Below, piece after piece: positions 52,068 to 61,803 of a DNA stretch of 64,000 nt. The stretch is from an uncultured Bacteroidia bacterium (GTDB lineage Bacteria > Bacteroidota > Bacteroidia > Bacteroidales > Prolixibacteraceae), in assembly GCA_903902325.1 (NCBI GenBank), contig CAIUUO010000154.1:1-64000 (forward strand), read 5' to 3'. Under the pieces are notes generated by a model. That model did not search any database and was not told where the DNA came from. It worked only from the letters and a program-made list of their open reading frames with translations. Numbering within the stretch: the first letter of the stretch is position 1; the number at the start of each line of letters is the position of its first letter. The translations under genes and the position numbers were made by a program.

Positions 52068-54071
52068 TTATATTTTATTCATCCTGATCATTACCACCCC
52101 ATGATGCCTGATTTCTGTTTTAAAGGAACCTTCAAACTCTCCCAAATCCTTTTGCCTCCAGAGATCACGGATTTTGTATTTCCCTTTCAACCCGACTTTG
52201 GCAAAATCAAGCTGGAAAGCTTTCGGAGCCTCGTCTCCCCAATGGAAATAGGACTGCGGTGTATTGCCAAAATTGGCCGTGTTGAAGAGTCCGACTGCCA
52301 GTGAGCCGTCTTCCAGTGGCTTTGCCCATATCTGGATGCCATCCTGATTGGCAACCAATCTGGCAGGTTTTCCCAGCGGATCCTGGTCCACGCCGATCAC
52401 CTCGTCATTGGTAAGCAGATTCAGGGTAAACGAGTCGAGTTGTTCGATGGGACAGCCGATGATCAAAGGCGCTGCCAGCAGACTGAAAAGGCTGACATGG
52501 CTGTATTGCTCGTCGGGCGTCAGTCGGGTAGGATGGAGGTTGGTACCTGTGGTTACGTTGCCCAGGATAAGCATATCCGGATCGTTCCAGTGTCCGGGAC
52601 CGGCGAAGGGTGCCCATTTGTCGATGGTAAATGCCGATATGTAAAGGCTTAACCAACTGTCGCGGATATCCGGACCAGTGCGCCAGGCATTGGAAACCCG
52701 GACCCAATCTTTTGCATTCTCAAACGGAGCTGAATTGGAGAGACTGTACAGAATATCCCTTCCGGATTTTTTTAAAGCATCAGACATCCGCTCTGCCGAA
52801 TTCAGATCAATGCGCCAGTCGTATTTCAGGTAATCGACGCCCCATTCAGCCATTTGCAAGGCATCCTCCCTTTCAAACCTGTATTTGCCGATATGCCTGT
52901 AAGCCCGTTTGTTGTTTTTGATGGAATCGGGATATTCCCCCTTTTCGAAATCGGAAGAGGCACCTGTAAACCCGGCATAGGTAGATATCCAGGGAGTGGA
53001 GTAAACCCCTAGTTTTAATCCCATGGAATGAATGTTATCAATCATTTCCTTAAACCCTGGGAATTTTTCGTTGGGCTGGATGCCGTTGAACTTCCCTCCG
53101 CGCTGACCCTCCCAGGCATCGTCGATGTTGATGTAGGTCCAGCCGTGATTGTTGAGTCCCATTTTCACCATGGCATTGGCAGAGGCCAGGACTTTTTCTC
53201 CATCAATATTTTTTGCCCATGAATTCCATCCATTCCAGCCAATCGGAGGCGTGAGGGCAATGGTATCGCCAATTTTGATCCTCAGTGTTTTCACCGCTTC
53301 TCCGGATTCGTTTTTAACTTTCAGGATTACGGCATAGTCGCCTCTCTGAGCCACTATACCAGAAATAATGCCGGTTCTGGGATTCAGTGAAAGTCCTTTC
53401 GGCAGGTTTTCGGCAGAAAAAGCCAATGGCCGCTGACCTGTTGCTGCGATGGTATAGAGGAATGGATTTCCGGGTGTGGCCCCGAATACCCCGGCGGAAT
53501 TGATGCGTGGCTTCTTGCCGGGCTCCGGGGTAAGAATGTACTTCCCGTCAGTATTGGGTATCTGTCTTGGCCACTGATCCCCTTGCATGGCTAGTTGGGC
53601 ATTGGCCCAGTACCCTGAAGTCCTGAAATGATCCTCTTCATCACCAGTCACCAGGAGCCCAAGCCGTTTGATTCCTTTCAAGCCTACGCTGACTTTTACC
53701 GGCATATCTCCCGGCTTCATTGGATTGCTTTCGAAGAGAACCTTCCTGTCACCCAATACATAGAATTTCACGGGAGCAGATTTGTTCCCCTTGTCGTCAA
53801 CTCCGACTGCAGCCGAGAATTGTTCCCCTTTTCCATCCAGGAAGAATGACATCACACTGGTGGTTTGTACCCGGATGCCTCTTTCCAGTCGTGTTTTGCC
53901 GATCAGGATTGAATCCCCCGGAACTTGTTTGATGGCCGTAACCGAAGCGATTCCTTCGGAGAAGGTCTGGATCTTCAGATCATCCAGCCAGACTGGTTTG
54001 TTCTGTCCAAGGCAAAGGCCGAAGGGAAAAAAGAAGAGCAGCAGGGCACCTATTTTTTTGGAATTAATCAT
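52068..54071 (-). CDS. GH27 alpha-galactosidase with NPCBM and Ig-like domains (copy 2)
   Basis: 667 residues with a normal signal peptide (MINSKKIGALLLFFFPFGLCLGQ). Domain order is the same as in copy 1: NPCBM (about 30-165; VWLDDLKIQTFSEG), Ig-like (about 185-262), GH27 barrel with WTYINIDDAWEGQ, VDYLKYDWRID (nucleophile) and RTGPDIRDSWLS (acid/base), then a beta domain ending GVVMIRMNKI. Very similar to copy 1 across the full length, so a tandem duplication; it serves as the reference showing that the copy 1 N-terminus is abnormal. It overlaps the upstream gene by 8 bp (54064-54071), implying translational coupling. Action on terminal alpha-galactosyl residues. Confidence 0.93.
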   Translation of the reverse strand: MINSKKIGALLLFFFPFGLCLGQNKPVWLDDLKIQTFSEGIASVTAIKQVPGDSILIGKTRLERGIRVQTTSVMSFFLDGKGEQFSAAVGVDDKGNKSAPVKFYVLGDRKVLFESNPMKPGDMPVKVSVGLKGIKRLGLLVTGDEEDHFRTSGYWANAQLAMQGDQWPRQIPNTDGKYILTPEPGKKPRINSAGVFGATPGNPFLYTIAATGQRPLAFSAENLPKGLSLNPRTGIISGIVAQRGDYAVILKVKNESGEAVKTLRIKIGDTIALTPPIGWNGWNSWAKNIDGEKVLASANAMVKMGLNNHGWTYINIDDAWEGQRGGKFNGIQPNEKFPGFKEMIDNIHSMGLKLGVYSTPWISTYAGFTGASSDFEKGEYPDSIKNNKRAYRHIGKYRFEREDALQMAEWGVDYLKYDWRIDLNSAERMSDALKKSGRDILYSLSNSAPFENAKDWVRVSNAWRTGPDIRDSWLSLYISAFTIDKWAPFAGPGHWNDPDMLILGNVTTGTNLHPTRLTPDEQYSHVSLFSLLAAPLIIGCPIEQLDSFTLNLLTNDEVIGVDQDPLGKPARLVANQDGIQIWAKPLEDGSLAVGLFNTANFGNTPQSYFHWGDEAPKAFQLDFAKVGLKGKYKIRDLWRQKDLGEFEGSFKTEIRHHGVVMIRMNKI

Positions 54072-56232
54072 TTTGTAAAAGCTTCATTGATTTTGAAGGA
54101 TCCGCAACGGTAGCCTCTATGGTTCCGTTTTCTGTGTTGAAGAAAACATCTGCTTCACCTGATAAATGAAGAATCTCCTTCCCGTTTTTGAGCAGGGAAG
54201 AAAATGCGGTGGCTGCAAGTTTCTGCAGATTTCCCTTGTTGTCTATTTGAATGGCCACCAAACCTTTGTAGGTTCCTGTGAAAGTGTTACCATAATATTT
54301 GAAGGAGAAAGTTGCCGGCTGATTTTTCTGAAGAGACTCAATGCTCGTGAAGGTATAAGTCCCCGGACCGTTGGATACCCCGTCTGTCAGTTCATTTTTA
54401 GGGACTCCCAGTTTTGCGGCATTGTCGATAGACCAGGTTGTGGAGACCGCTTTTGCTTCAATTTTCTTCCAGGTATCCGTGATGTTTTTCCCCGAGTAAT
54501 CGAAATCAGCAGGACCATCCAGCATCAGTTTTCCTCCTTTTGCTACATATTCCTGGAAGAACTTCACGGTAGTTGCCTTTGAATAACGTGGACCGATAAA
54601 CAGTACTGCATCGAAAACATATCCGTTCAGCACCGGCTTCCCGGAAGGGTTGAGTTTCACCCTGCCGTCTTCGATGGCATCGGTTGGAACGGCAGCATGC
54701 TGGTATCCGTTGCTCCACAATTCTACCGACTTCCTCTCCATCCCCAGTTGGTCGTTGATGTCGTAGAGTCCTCTTTCTGAAGCATTCGGATACCAGTTGT
54801 ACAAGGCTTCCATGCCATAAACCACGAGGAGTCTGACATTGGGAAATGGCGGGTTGAAACGGTTCAGCAACCTGGCTGCATTTTCAACTTTGTTTATTTT
54901 TACCAGCGCCTTCGGGTCGTCTATGGAAACTCCCCAGCCCTGCACGTCATTTGCGGCATGGTAATGGGTGCGTATGCCAAACCGCAGGTCGTACAGTGCC
55001 TTTGTCCAGATTCTTTCCAGGTCCTTGCCGTAATACATGTTGTACATTGCGTTTTTTGGATAGCACATGCCAATTCCCAGTTGGATCGGAGTGGGTGTCT
55101 CCTCGTCCGTATGGCCGTAATCCCTTTTGATATTCCACCAGCTTACGCCAGTTTGCCATACCTCATCGCGATCGAGGTTATTGTGGAACGTATCGTGAAG
55201 TCCTATAAAGGTATCCTTTCCGTACATTTTTTTTCCCAGATCATAAACTGCAGCCTCTATGCCCAGGGTTGCCGTTCTCAAAAGGCTCATGTAGGAATTG
55301 ATAGCTTTCATGCGTACTTCCGGATGCCCGGCAGGTGCGTAGCGCATGTCAAAAAGAACCCGGTCCATATCCATGCCGGTAGTTTCCTTCATTTTTTTTG
55401 CCATTCCGATGGAATAGAGTCTTTCCCTGAAGACATCATTCGTTTGTTTCAGGATAGGTTCCCTGGCAATCTTCAGGTTCTTGTACTCATCCAGTCCGAT
55501 TCCGTCGAACGGGATATCGGAATAGGCCCTGAAGGCATCTGTGATCATCGTCAGTGCCTGACCTGAGAAATTACTGCAGGAATTGTAATAGTGCTCTGTA
55601 AGAATGCAGGCAGTGAATCCCTTCAATGCGCTTCCGGCATCGATTGTCAGGCTGACCTGGTCAATGGTAGTTTGAACTTTGGAAGCAGCAGTGATATCTT
55701 TTAGAGTAGCTGGATCATAAAAACCATCCGCCGTCTTTTTGAAGGCGTAGATTTTAAACAATTCACTTTTCAGCAGGGTATTCATCTCCCTGGCACCTTT
55801 TGCCTTAACGCTGTAACTGGCATGTCCGTTTTCATCCAGGGTTGCTTCTCCTTCCTGAATCAGGCGATCCGTGTTTTCAGGGAGTGTGCCGAAGTCCCGC
55901 TTCCAGATCTGCAATCCTATTTTCAATCCTCTTTTGTGGGCATAGGTTACCAGTTTTTCAAAAACCGGATGCATGGTTTTTGCATCGTAGAAATTGCATC
56001 CGTCCCGCTCTGTCAGGAAGATGAGGGTATATTTGCTTTGCGTGGCAAATGAGTCGATCTTCCCCTTGTACCGCTCTTCGGGCATCATGTTTGCGGCAAA
56101 AAACCAGTAGGCCACCTGAGGGTGATTGATGTTCTCAAATGAGTCCACGTATTTTGTTTTGATCTCCTTCGCCTGACTCGAAAAGTGAAGCAACGCAAAC
56201 AGGCATAGAAGCAATATCTTGAATGTTCTCAT
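54064..56232 (-). CDS. Unassigned secreted protein; TIM-barrel plus GATase-like domain, candidate glycosidase (paralogue 2)
   Basis: 722 residues, signal peptide (MRTFKILLLCLFALLHFSSQ). Paralogue of the protein at 30343-32520, sharing NHPQVAYWF, LIFLTERDGCNF, AHKRGLKIG, KKTADGFYDP, FDGIGLDEYKN (about 246-256), LFDMRYAPAGHPEVR, HDTFHNNLDRDEVW, NAMYNMYYGKD and FGIRTHYHAAND. Invariant acids in GLDEY and DRDEVW/DEIW are plausible catalytic residues. The second domain (YVAKGGKLMLDGP) resembles the GH42 glutaminase-like domain. No family recognised. It is co-translated with GH27 copy 2 and therefore probably acts in the same pathway. Confidence 0.65.
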   Translation of the reverse strand: MRTFKILLLCLFALLHFSSQAKEIKTKYVDSFENINHPQVAYWFFAANMMPEERYKGKIDSFATQSKYTLIFLTERDGCNFYDAKTMHPVFEKLVTYAHKRGLKIGLQIWKRDFGTLPENTDRLIQEGEATLDENGHASYSVKAKGAREMNTLLKSELFKIYAFKKTADGFYDPATLKDITAASKVQTTIDQVSLTIDAGSALKGFTACILTEHYYNSCSNFSGQALTMITDAFRAYSDIPFDGIGLDEYKNLKIAREPILKQTNDVFRERLYSIGMAKKMKETTGMDMDRVLFDMRYAPAGHPEVRMKAINSYMSLLRTATLGIEAAVYDLGKKMYGKDTFIGLHDTFHNNLDRDEVWQTGVSWWNIKRDYGHTDEETPTPIQLGIGMCYPKNAMYNMYYGKDLERIWTKALYDLRFGIRTHYHAANDVQGWGVSIDDPKALVKINKVENAARLLNRFNPPFPNVRLLVVYGMEALYNWYPNASERGLYDINDQLGMERKSVELWSNGYQHAAVPTDAIEDGRVKLNPSGKPVLNGYVFDAVLFIGPRYSKATTVKFFQEYVAKGGKLMLDGPADFDYSGKNITDTWKKIEAKAVSTTWSIDNAAKLGVPKNELTDGVSNGPGTYTFTSIESLQKNQPATFSFKYYGNTFTGTYKGLVAIQIDNKGNLQKLAATAFSSLLKNGKEILHLSGEADVFFNTENGTIEATVADPSKSMKLLQND

Positions 56233-56291
56233 TTGAAGTGTAATTAATTTTAATATTCTTTATACGACCCTTCCGGAATGATTTCGAAATG

Positions 56292-56398
56292 TTTAACCAC
56301 GAAGGACACGAAAGTGAAACAAAAGGGTCACAAAGAGAACATTGTCTATTTTAGAAGTTTGTGTCCTTTGAGCATCCTTTGAGTCCTTGGTGGTTAAA
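56292..56398. repeat. Long palindromic repeat, CACAAAGG subfamily (copy 8)
   Basis: TTTAACCACGAAGGACACGAAAG at the left pairs with CCTTTGAGTCCTTGGTGGTTAAA at the right, with an inner GTGTCCTTTGAGCATCC. It sits in the 185-bp gap between GH29 and the unassigned paralogue. Confidence 0.8.
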
Positions 56399-56417
56399 TC
56401 CTACTTTCTGAGTCAGC

Positions 56418-57881
56418 TTAAAAGATGGTATCTCCACCTGCTGCCTTGAATACTCCAAAATTCGAAAGGGCCGGTGTGTTGTTGGCATCCCAGATATTGA
56501 TCCGAATCTTGCTGCCAGCGATCGGTGTAATCCTCAGAAGCCTTTTGAATCCTATACTTGTGCCGCTGGCGATGGTCTGCCAGCCACCCGGGCGCAGAAG
56601 CTGGATATCGAAGGATGCAATTCTCTGTCCAAAACGTACAGGTTCCTGCAGGAGAATCCGATCGAATTTTTTGGTGCTGTCGATGGCAATTTCGAGTGAA
56701 GCCTGTCGCTTGTCACCGGCTGCTGCCCAATAGCTCTCCTGGTCTCCGTCTGTGATGTTTCCCGGACTGAATTTGGCTGCATTGGAGAAGACGGTGTTAG
56801 CCGTGACTTTCGAATTCGACGCAAGATTGTCTTTGAACGTTTTATCCAGTATCTCCCTGAATTTCTTCATGGAAGCCACGTCCTTTTCCGCAAACAGTCC
56901 ATCCCTGTTGGGGGGAATGTTGAGGAGGAACACTGCGTTCCTGCCAACAGATTTGTAGTACAGTTCAACCAACTGCGAAGGAGTCTTGAAACTTTCATCC
57001 TCCTTGGCATGGTAGAACCATCCCGGTCGGATGGAGACATCGCACGCTCCGATCACCCACGAACTTCCATAATAATCTCCGGTATTCAGGTAGTCGGAGT
57101 CTGCGTCGCCAACGGCAACTTTTGTCCTGTCAAGCATACTCCATAATGTTTCCCCGGCTATGCCGCGTTCGTTTCCGATCCAACGGATATCCGGCCCCGC
57201 ATCTGAAAATATGGATGCAGCCGGTTGAAGTTTGTAGACAATTTCCTGGATATCTTTCCAGGGATAATAGGATTTCTTGTCGATCTTCCTGGTTTCCTTC
57301 GCTCCGCCGTAGTAACCGTCGCCACCATTGGCGCCATCGAACCACACTTCCGTGATCTTTCCATAATTGGAAAGCAGTTCCCTAAGCTGATTTTTGTAAT
57401 AGGTAAGGTAAGCAGGAGTTCCGTATTCCGCATGATTCCTGTCCCAGGGGGAGAGGTACAGGCCTGCCTTCATACCGTATTTGGCACATGCTTCCGTGAA
57501 TTCCTTCACGATATCACCCTTCCCGTTTTTGTACGGACTGTTTTTGATGGAATGTTCCGTGTAGGCACTTGGCCACAGGCAAAACCCGTCGTGGTGCTTG
57601 GCTGTCAGGATCAACTCCTTGATTCCGGCATCTTTGGCCGCCTTGACCCATTGCTCGCAATCCAGTTTTTTGGGATCAAACAAAGCTGGAGACTCGTCAC
57701 CGTAACCCCACTCCTTGTCGGTAAAGGTATTCATGTTGAAATGGACGAATCCAACCATTTCCAGGGATTGGTAGGCCACCTGCTTTGCTGAGGGGCCCAC
57801 CTTATTTGAACTGATATCGGGCTGACTGATCCCTGTTTGGGAGATCAGGAGCAGCGCGAAAATTGCAAATAAATTCTTCAT
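56418..57881 (-). CDS. GH29 alpha-L-fucosidase
   Basis: 487-residue secreted enzyme, signal peptide (MKNLFAIFALLLISQTGIS). The catalytic barrel is plain: FVHFNMNTFTDKEWGYGDE (about 46-64), LTAKHHDGFCLWPS, SPWDRNHAEYG and EVWFDGANGGDGYYGG containing the nucleophile Asp. A galactose-binding-like C-terminal domain (about 380-487) follows. It hydrolyses terminal alpha-L-fucose, probably alpha-1,3/1,4-linked given the WFDG type. Its pairing with GH95 points to fucosylated substrate. It is flanked by two palindromic repeats. Confidence 0.93.
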   Translation of the reverse strand: MKNLFAIFALLLISQTGISQPDISSNKVGPSAKQVAYQSLEMVGFVHFNMNTFTDKEWGYGDESPALFDPKKLDCEQWVKAAKDAGIKELILTAKHHDGFCLWPSAYTEHSIKNSPYKNGKGDIVKEFTEACAKYGMKAGLYLSPWDRNHAEYGTPAYLTYYKNQLRELLSNYGKITEVWFDGANGGDGYYGGAKETRKIDKKSYYPWKDIQEIVYKLQPAASIFSDAGPDIRWIGNERGIAGETLWSMLDRTKVAVGDADSDYLNTGDYYGSSWVIGACDVSIRPGWFYHAKEDESFKTPSQLVELYYKSVGRNAVFLLNIPPNRDGLFAEKDVASMKKFREILDKTFKDNLASNSKVTANTVFSNAAKFSPGNITDGDQESYWAAAGDKRQASLEIAIDSTKKFDRILLQEPVRFGQRIASFDIQLLRPGGWQTIASGTSIGFKRLLRITPIAGSKIRINIWDANNTPALSNFGVFKAAGGDTIF

Positions 57882-57917
57882 ATGCTTATCATTTAGTTTA
57901 ATTCTTCTTGGTTTTTA

Positions 57918-58010
57918 CCTTGTGTCCTTCGTTATATCCTTTGAGACCTTTGTGGTTAAGTCTTTAATTTAACCACGAAGGTCACAAAGTACCACACAAA
58001 GGACACGAAG
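57918..58010. repeat. Long palindromic repeat, outward orientation (copy 9)
   Basis: CCTTTGAGACCTTTGTGGTTAA meets TTTAACCACGAAGGTCACAAAG head to head, with outer CCTTGTGTCCTTCG pairing to GGACACGAAG. It lies between GH3 and GH29. Confidence 0.8.
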
Positions 58011-58041
58011 CTGAGATTAGACGTCAGACCATATTTTATAA

Positions 58042-60231
58042 TTACTGGATTTCCAACCCGGTTTTTTTGAGCGATTTTTCATCTGAACTGCCTCCGCATA
58101 GTAATTCATACTTACCGGGAAGGATTTCATATTTCTGGGTTTTGTCGTTGAAGGAGTTGAAAGTCTCGGGCGCCAGTACGAAGCTGACTTTCTGGGATTC
58201 TCCGACTTTCAGGGAAACTCTTTTGAATCCTTTGAGTGCTTTCAGCGGGCCGTTCGGATCATTCGGGTTCCTAAGGTATAGCTGCACCACCTCATCACCA
58301 TCGCGTTTTCCGGTGTTTTGCACCTCCACGGAAAGCCTTAAGCTATCCGTTTTGCAGATCACTGATTTTGATAATTTGGCAGGTTTGTAGGAGAACTTTG
58401 TATAGCTGAGTCCATATCCGAAAGGATACAAGGGAGTTTCAGTCATGTAGCGGTAGGTCCGTCCCTTCATGGAATAGTCCTCGAAGGCAGGCAACTGATC
58501 AATGCTCTTGTAAAATGTAACGGGCAGACGGCCGGCGGGATTGTAATCGCCAAACAGGATATCGGCAACGGCAGTTCCGGCTGCTTCTCCTCCGTACCAG
58601 GCATTGAGGATCGCATCCACATTGGCTTCCTCCCAGTTGAGAGCGATTGCGCTTCCTGTGCATAGAACATAAACAACTGGTTTTCCGGTCGCCTTGAGCG
58701 CCTTGACCATCTCTTTCTGGATAGTTGGAACCTCAATATTCGTCCTGTCGCCACCTTTGAATCCATCGATGGTCACCCTCATTTCCTCGCCCTCCAATCT
58801 CGGGGATATTCCTCCCACAAACAGGATGACATCCGCATTTTTGACATTGTCAACGGCCATTTTTATGCTGTCGGCATTGACATTGCCCGTGTGCCTGCAT
58901 CCTTTTTCGTAGATGACCGTTGAATTGGGGATTTTATTTTTAATGCCCTGCAGGATGGTGGTCGTCCTGGACGGAAAGCCATTGTAATTGGCCCACAACA
59001 TAATGGAGTCGTTGGCATTGGGACCAACCACCGCGATCGTTCTGATCGTTTTACTTAACGGAAGCGTGTTGTTGCTGTTTTTCAGCAGAACCATACTCTC
59101 CCTGGCCATTTTCAGGGCTTTGTCCCTGTTTTGCTGGCAATCCACTACGCTGTAGGGGATTTTAGACCATTTCACCATTTCATCCGGGTCGAACATGCCC
59201 AGTTCAAACCTTCCCCGGAACAACCTGCGCAGCGAAACATCGATCTGGCTCTCCTTGATCAGTCCTTTCTGTATTGCGTCGGTAAGGCTTCTGTAACTGC
59301 TGCCGCACTCCACATCAGTCCCGTTGAGTACCGCATCCGCGGAAGCAGTGGGAGCATCAGGGTGCGTATCGTGACGGGGAGTCCTGGCGTCAATCTTGTA
59401 AAAATCATCAATAGCCCCGCAATCGGAAACCACGATTCCCTTGTAACCCCATTGATTCCTCAGAATGTCAACAAGCAGTTTGTCGCTTCCGCAGCAGGGC
59501 TTGTCCTCGAAACGGTTGTAGGCACACATCACCTGCTGCACGTTTCCTTCCTTCACCAACGCCTCGAAGGCTGGAAGGTAGGTTTGCCACAGGTCACGGT
59601 CGCTGACCCTAACGTTGAAACTGTGGCGGCTGGGTTCCGGTCCGCTGTGTACTGCGAAATGCTTGGCACAGGCGAAACTCTTGAAATATTTTGGATCGTC
59701 ACCCTGCAATCCTTTCACAGCGGCCACGCCCATTCTTGCCGTCAGGAAGGGATCCTCACCATAGGTTTCCATTCCTCTTCCCCAGCGGGGATCTCGGAAA
59801 ATATTGATGTTGGGGGTCCAGAAGGTGAGTCCCTTGTACCTGTCAAATTTCTTATCCTTCTGATAGTTGTGGTATTTGGCGCGTGCCTCATCACTGATCA
59901 CGGTGAAGGTTTCGAACATGGCTTTTTCATCAAAAGTGGCAGCCAGTGCGATGGCCTGCGGAAATACAGTGGCCAGTCCGGTTCTTGCCACCCCGTGCAA
60001 GGCCTCGTTCCACCAGTTGTATACGGGGATTCCCAGTCGTTCGATGGCCGGCGTCTTGTCCATCATCTGCATGACCTTTTCTTCCAGGGTAAGCCTTCCC
60101 AGTAAATCATCGATCCTTTTTTCAGTTGATAAGGATGGATCGCGGAAGGGTAAATTTTGGTTTTGAGGCTGACCATTGGCAAACAGCATGGTCAGCATGG
60201 CAAACAGCGAAATCAACATTTTCTTTCTCAT
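58042..60231 (-). CDS. GH3 beta-glycosidase
   Basis: 729 residues from the ATG at 60231 (MRKKMLISLFAMLTMLFANG signal); the longer start at 60285 is unlikely. GH3 N-terminal barrel (FWTPNINIFRDPRWGRGMET, KHFAVHSGPE, then KGIVVSDCGAIDDFY with nucleophile Asp), alpha/beta sandwich domain (VVGPNANDSIMLWANYNG, ILFVGGISPRLEGE with the acid/base Glu region) and FnIII-like C-terminus (LSVEVQNTGKRDGDEVVQLY). It cleaves terminal beta-glucosides, xylosides or similar. It begins 28 bp after the stop codon of the esterase gene upstream. Confidence 0.94.
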   Translation of the reverse strand: MRKKMLISLFAMLTMLFANGQPQNQNLPFRDPSLSTEKRIDDLLGRLTLEEKVMQMMDKTPAIERLGIPVYNWWNEALHGVARTGLATVFPQAIALAATFDEKAMFETFTVISDEARAKYHNYQKDKKFDRYKGLTFWTPNINIFRDPRWGRGMETYGEDPFLTARMGVAAVKGLQGDDPKYFKSFACAKHFAVHSGPEPSRHSFNVRVSDRDLWQTYLPAFEALVKEGNVQQVMCAYNRFEDKPCCGSDKLLVDILRNQWGYKGIVVSDCGAIDDFYKIDARTPRHDTHPDAPTASADAVLNGTDVECGSSYRSLTDAIQKGLIKESQIDVSLRRLFRGRFELGMFDPDEMVKWSKIPYSVVDCQQNRDKALKMARESMVLLKNSNNTLPLSKTIRTIAVVGPNANDSIMLWANYNGFPSRTTTILQGIKNKIPNSTVIYEKGCRHTGNVNADSIKMAVDNVKNADVILFVGGISPRLEGEEMRVTIDGFKGGDRTNIEVPTIQKEMVKALKATGKPVVYVLCTGSAIALNWEEANVDAILNAWYGGEAAGTAVADILFGDYNPAGRLPVTFYKSIDQLPAFEDYSMKGRTYRYMTETPLYPFGYGLSYTKFSYKPAKLSKSVICKTDSLRLSVEVQNTGKRDGDEVVQLYLRNPNDPNGPLKALKGFKRVSLKVGESQKVSFVLAPETFNSFNDKTQKYEILPGKYELLCGGSSDEKSLKKTGLEIQ

Positions 60232-60259
60232 CTTTAATATAATTGTGGTTGTTGTGTTC

Positions 60260-61774
60260 TCATTTCCCGGTTGCTTTTTCGGCAATCATCTTCAGGAGGG
60301 CTTTGTCGCTCCACTCCTGACAATGCCCTGCCAGGGGAGTAAAGGATATTTTTGCGTCTGACTTTGGATTCTGCGTGCCATCCAGGTACATTTTCAGGAA
60401 TCTGGTAGCCACATTGGAATACAATCCGTCAGCGTCGCCGGTCCATATCCATATTTTACCCTGAAGTTTCGGTCCGAGCTTTGTCCAGTTGGTTTCCAGG
60501 ACTTTCTTCAGATCGTATTTTTCCCATTTTGAAGCAATGGCATGGTCTATTTTTCCGGTAACCGGATCAAACATCAGGGATGGCAGTCCGTCGCTCCCTT
60601 TAGGACCAAAGACGGCATTGTAGGCGCCAAACTGTCCACCGGAAATCCTGTAATCACCAGTCCTGCTCACCAGATTTTCGCCGGCTATCCATTCTTTCAT
60701 GGAAAAAGTCGGTTCATCATAAATTGTTCTTCTCCCAGGTTGAAGATAGCCGTATTTGTTGTAAAAAATGGTTGAATCCTTATAAATATCAATCAGTCCG
60801 TAATGTGAAAAATCAACGGGGTCGGGACTGTAGGACCAGGTTCCATCGAAGAAGTCGGGATAGAATACCTGCAAACCCAGAGATACCCATCCACCTGTTG
60901 AATAGCCTGTCAGGAAGCGCATTTTTGTGGCAGGATTGTAGTGGACCAGTTTTTCAATTGCAGGGATTAACTCCTCTGTCAATGCTTTCCCGCAAGGTCC
61001 GTTGTTCTCGGAATCCACCTGGTAGGTATCCCCATATGGACCCTGTGAATCCAGGTAAACATAAATGACCTGCGGGGCAGAGTCTGTAAACCACCAGTCC
61101 GTGAATTCCTTGTCCTTCATATGGCCATTCACGGCAGTGTATCTGCCGTTCAGTCCGGGTGCCCTGTAGCAAATGGGATAGTTTTTCCCGGGGTTCTTGA
61201 AATAGCCAGACGGTAGCAAAACTGAGGCCCTCAGATAGCGTGGCCTGCCTGAAAATTCGGAAAGGAACTTGCTTTGGATCACCACAGATTTAACAAATTT
61301 GTGATCGACGATTTCGTTCGGAGGAATTATTTTACCCAGGGTGAGATGAAGTTGAGGATGGTCTGAAAGAAGCATTGAATCCACATTGCTGATCAGATTT
61401 CCTGGCACATTTTCCTGTCCGTCGTCCTGATTCTGCTTGTACACTGCCTGATAATAATAGATTTGCGAGGGAGGAGACTGAACTTTTTCCGAATTATAAA
61501 TCATCACAGCTTTATTTTGGGCATCCACCTGAAAGGGAATGGCTAAATCCCAGTTTGCAGGCGTCACAGCAATTGTGATATCGGACTTGAGGTGTGGTTC
61601 CTTTTCCCTTTGTTTTGTCAGATGCAGAAGGAGACGCCCCCCAGGCTGGAATGACTTTTTCATCTCAGCCGAGACTGTAATTTCAGCTTTGGCAAAGGGC
61701 AAATCCTGCGCTTTAGAGGTACTGATTGCCGCGATGAAAAGTAGAAGCAGTAAAATTGTCTGTGTTTTTTTCAT
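60260..61774 (-). CDS. Secreted alpha/beta-hydrolase esterase
   Basis: 504 residues from the ATG at 61774 (MKKTQTILLLLLFIAAISTS signal). The in-frame extension to 61858 is non-genic and comes from a palindromic repeat. The fold is of the putative-esterase type (PF00756, CE1-like): APQVIYVYLDSQGPYGD, then FLTGYSTGGWVSLGL with the nucleophile Ser near residue 300 (G-x-S-x-G) and a closing LAGHCQEW with the probable catalytic His. It likely removes acyl groups from the polymer. It lies between two GH3 genes. Confidence 0.82.
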   Translation of the reverse strand: MKKTQTILLLLLFIAAISTSKAQDLPFAKAEITVSAEMKKSFQPGGRLLLHLTKQREKEPHLKSDITIAVTPANWDLAIPFQVDAQNKAVMIYNSEKVQSPPSQIYYYQAVYKQNQDDGQENVPGNLISNVDSMLLSDHPQLHLTLGKIIPPNEIVDHKFVKSVVIQSKFLSEFSGRPRYLRASVLLPSGYFKNPGKNYPICYRAPGLNGRYTAVNGHMKDKEFTDWWFTDSAPQVIYVYLDSQGPYGDTYQVDSENNGPCGKALTEELIPAIEKLVHYNPATKMRFLTGYSTGGWVSLGLQVFYPDFFDGTWSYSPDPVDFSHYGLIDIYKDSTIFYNKYGYLQPGRRTIYDEPTFSMKEWIAGENLVSRTGDYRISGGQFGAYNAVFGPKGSDGLPSLMFDPVTGKIDHAIASKWEKYDLKKVLETNWTKLGPKLQGKIWIWTGDADGLYSNVATRFLKMYLDGTQNPKSDAKISFTPLAGHCQEWSDKALLKMIAEKATGK

Positions 61775-61803
61775 TCGAAATGATTTTAAGACTGGAATTT
61801 TTT

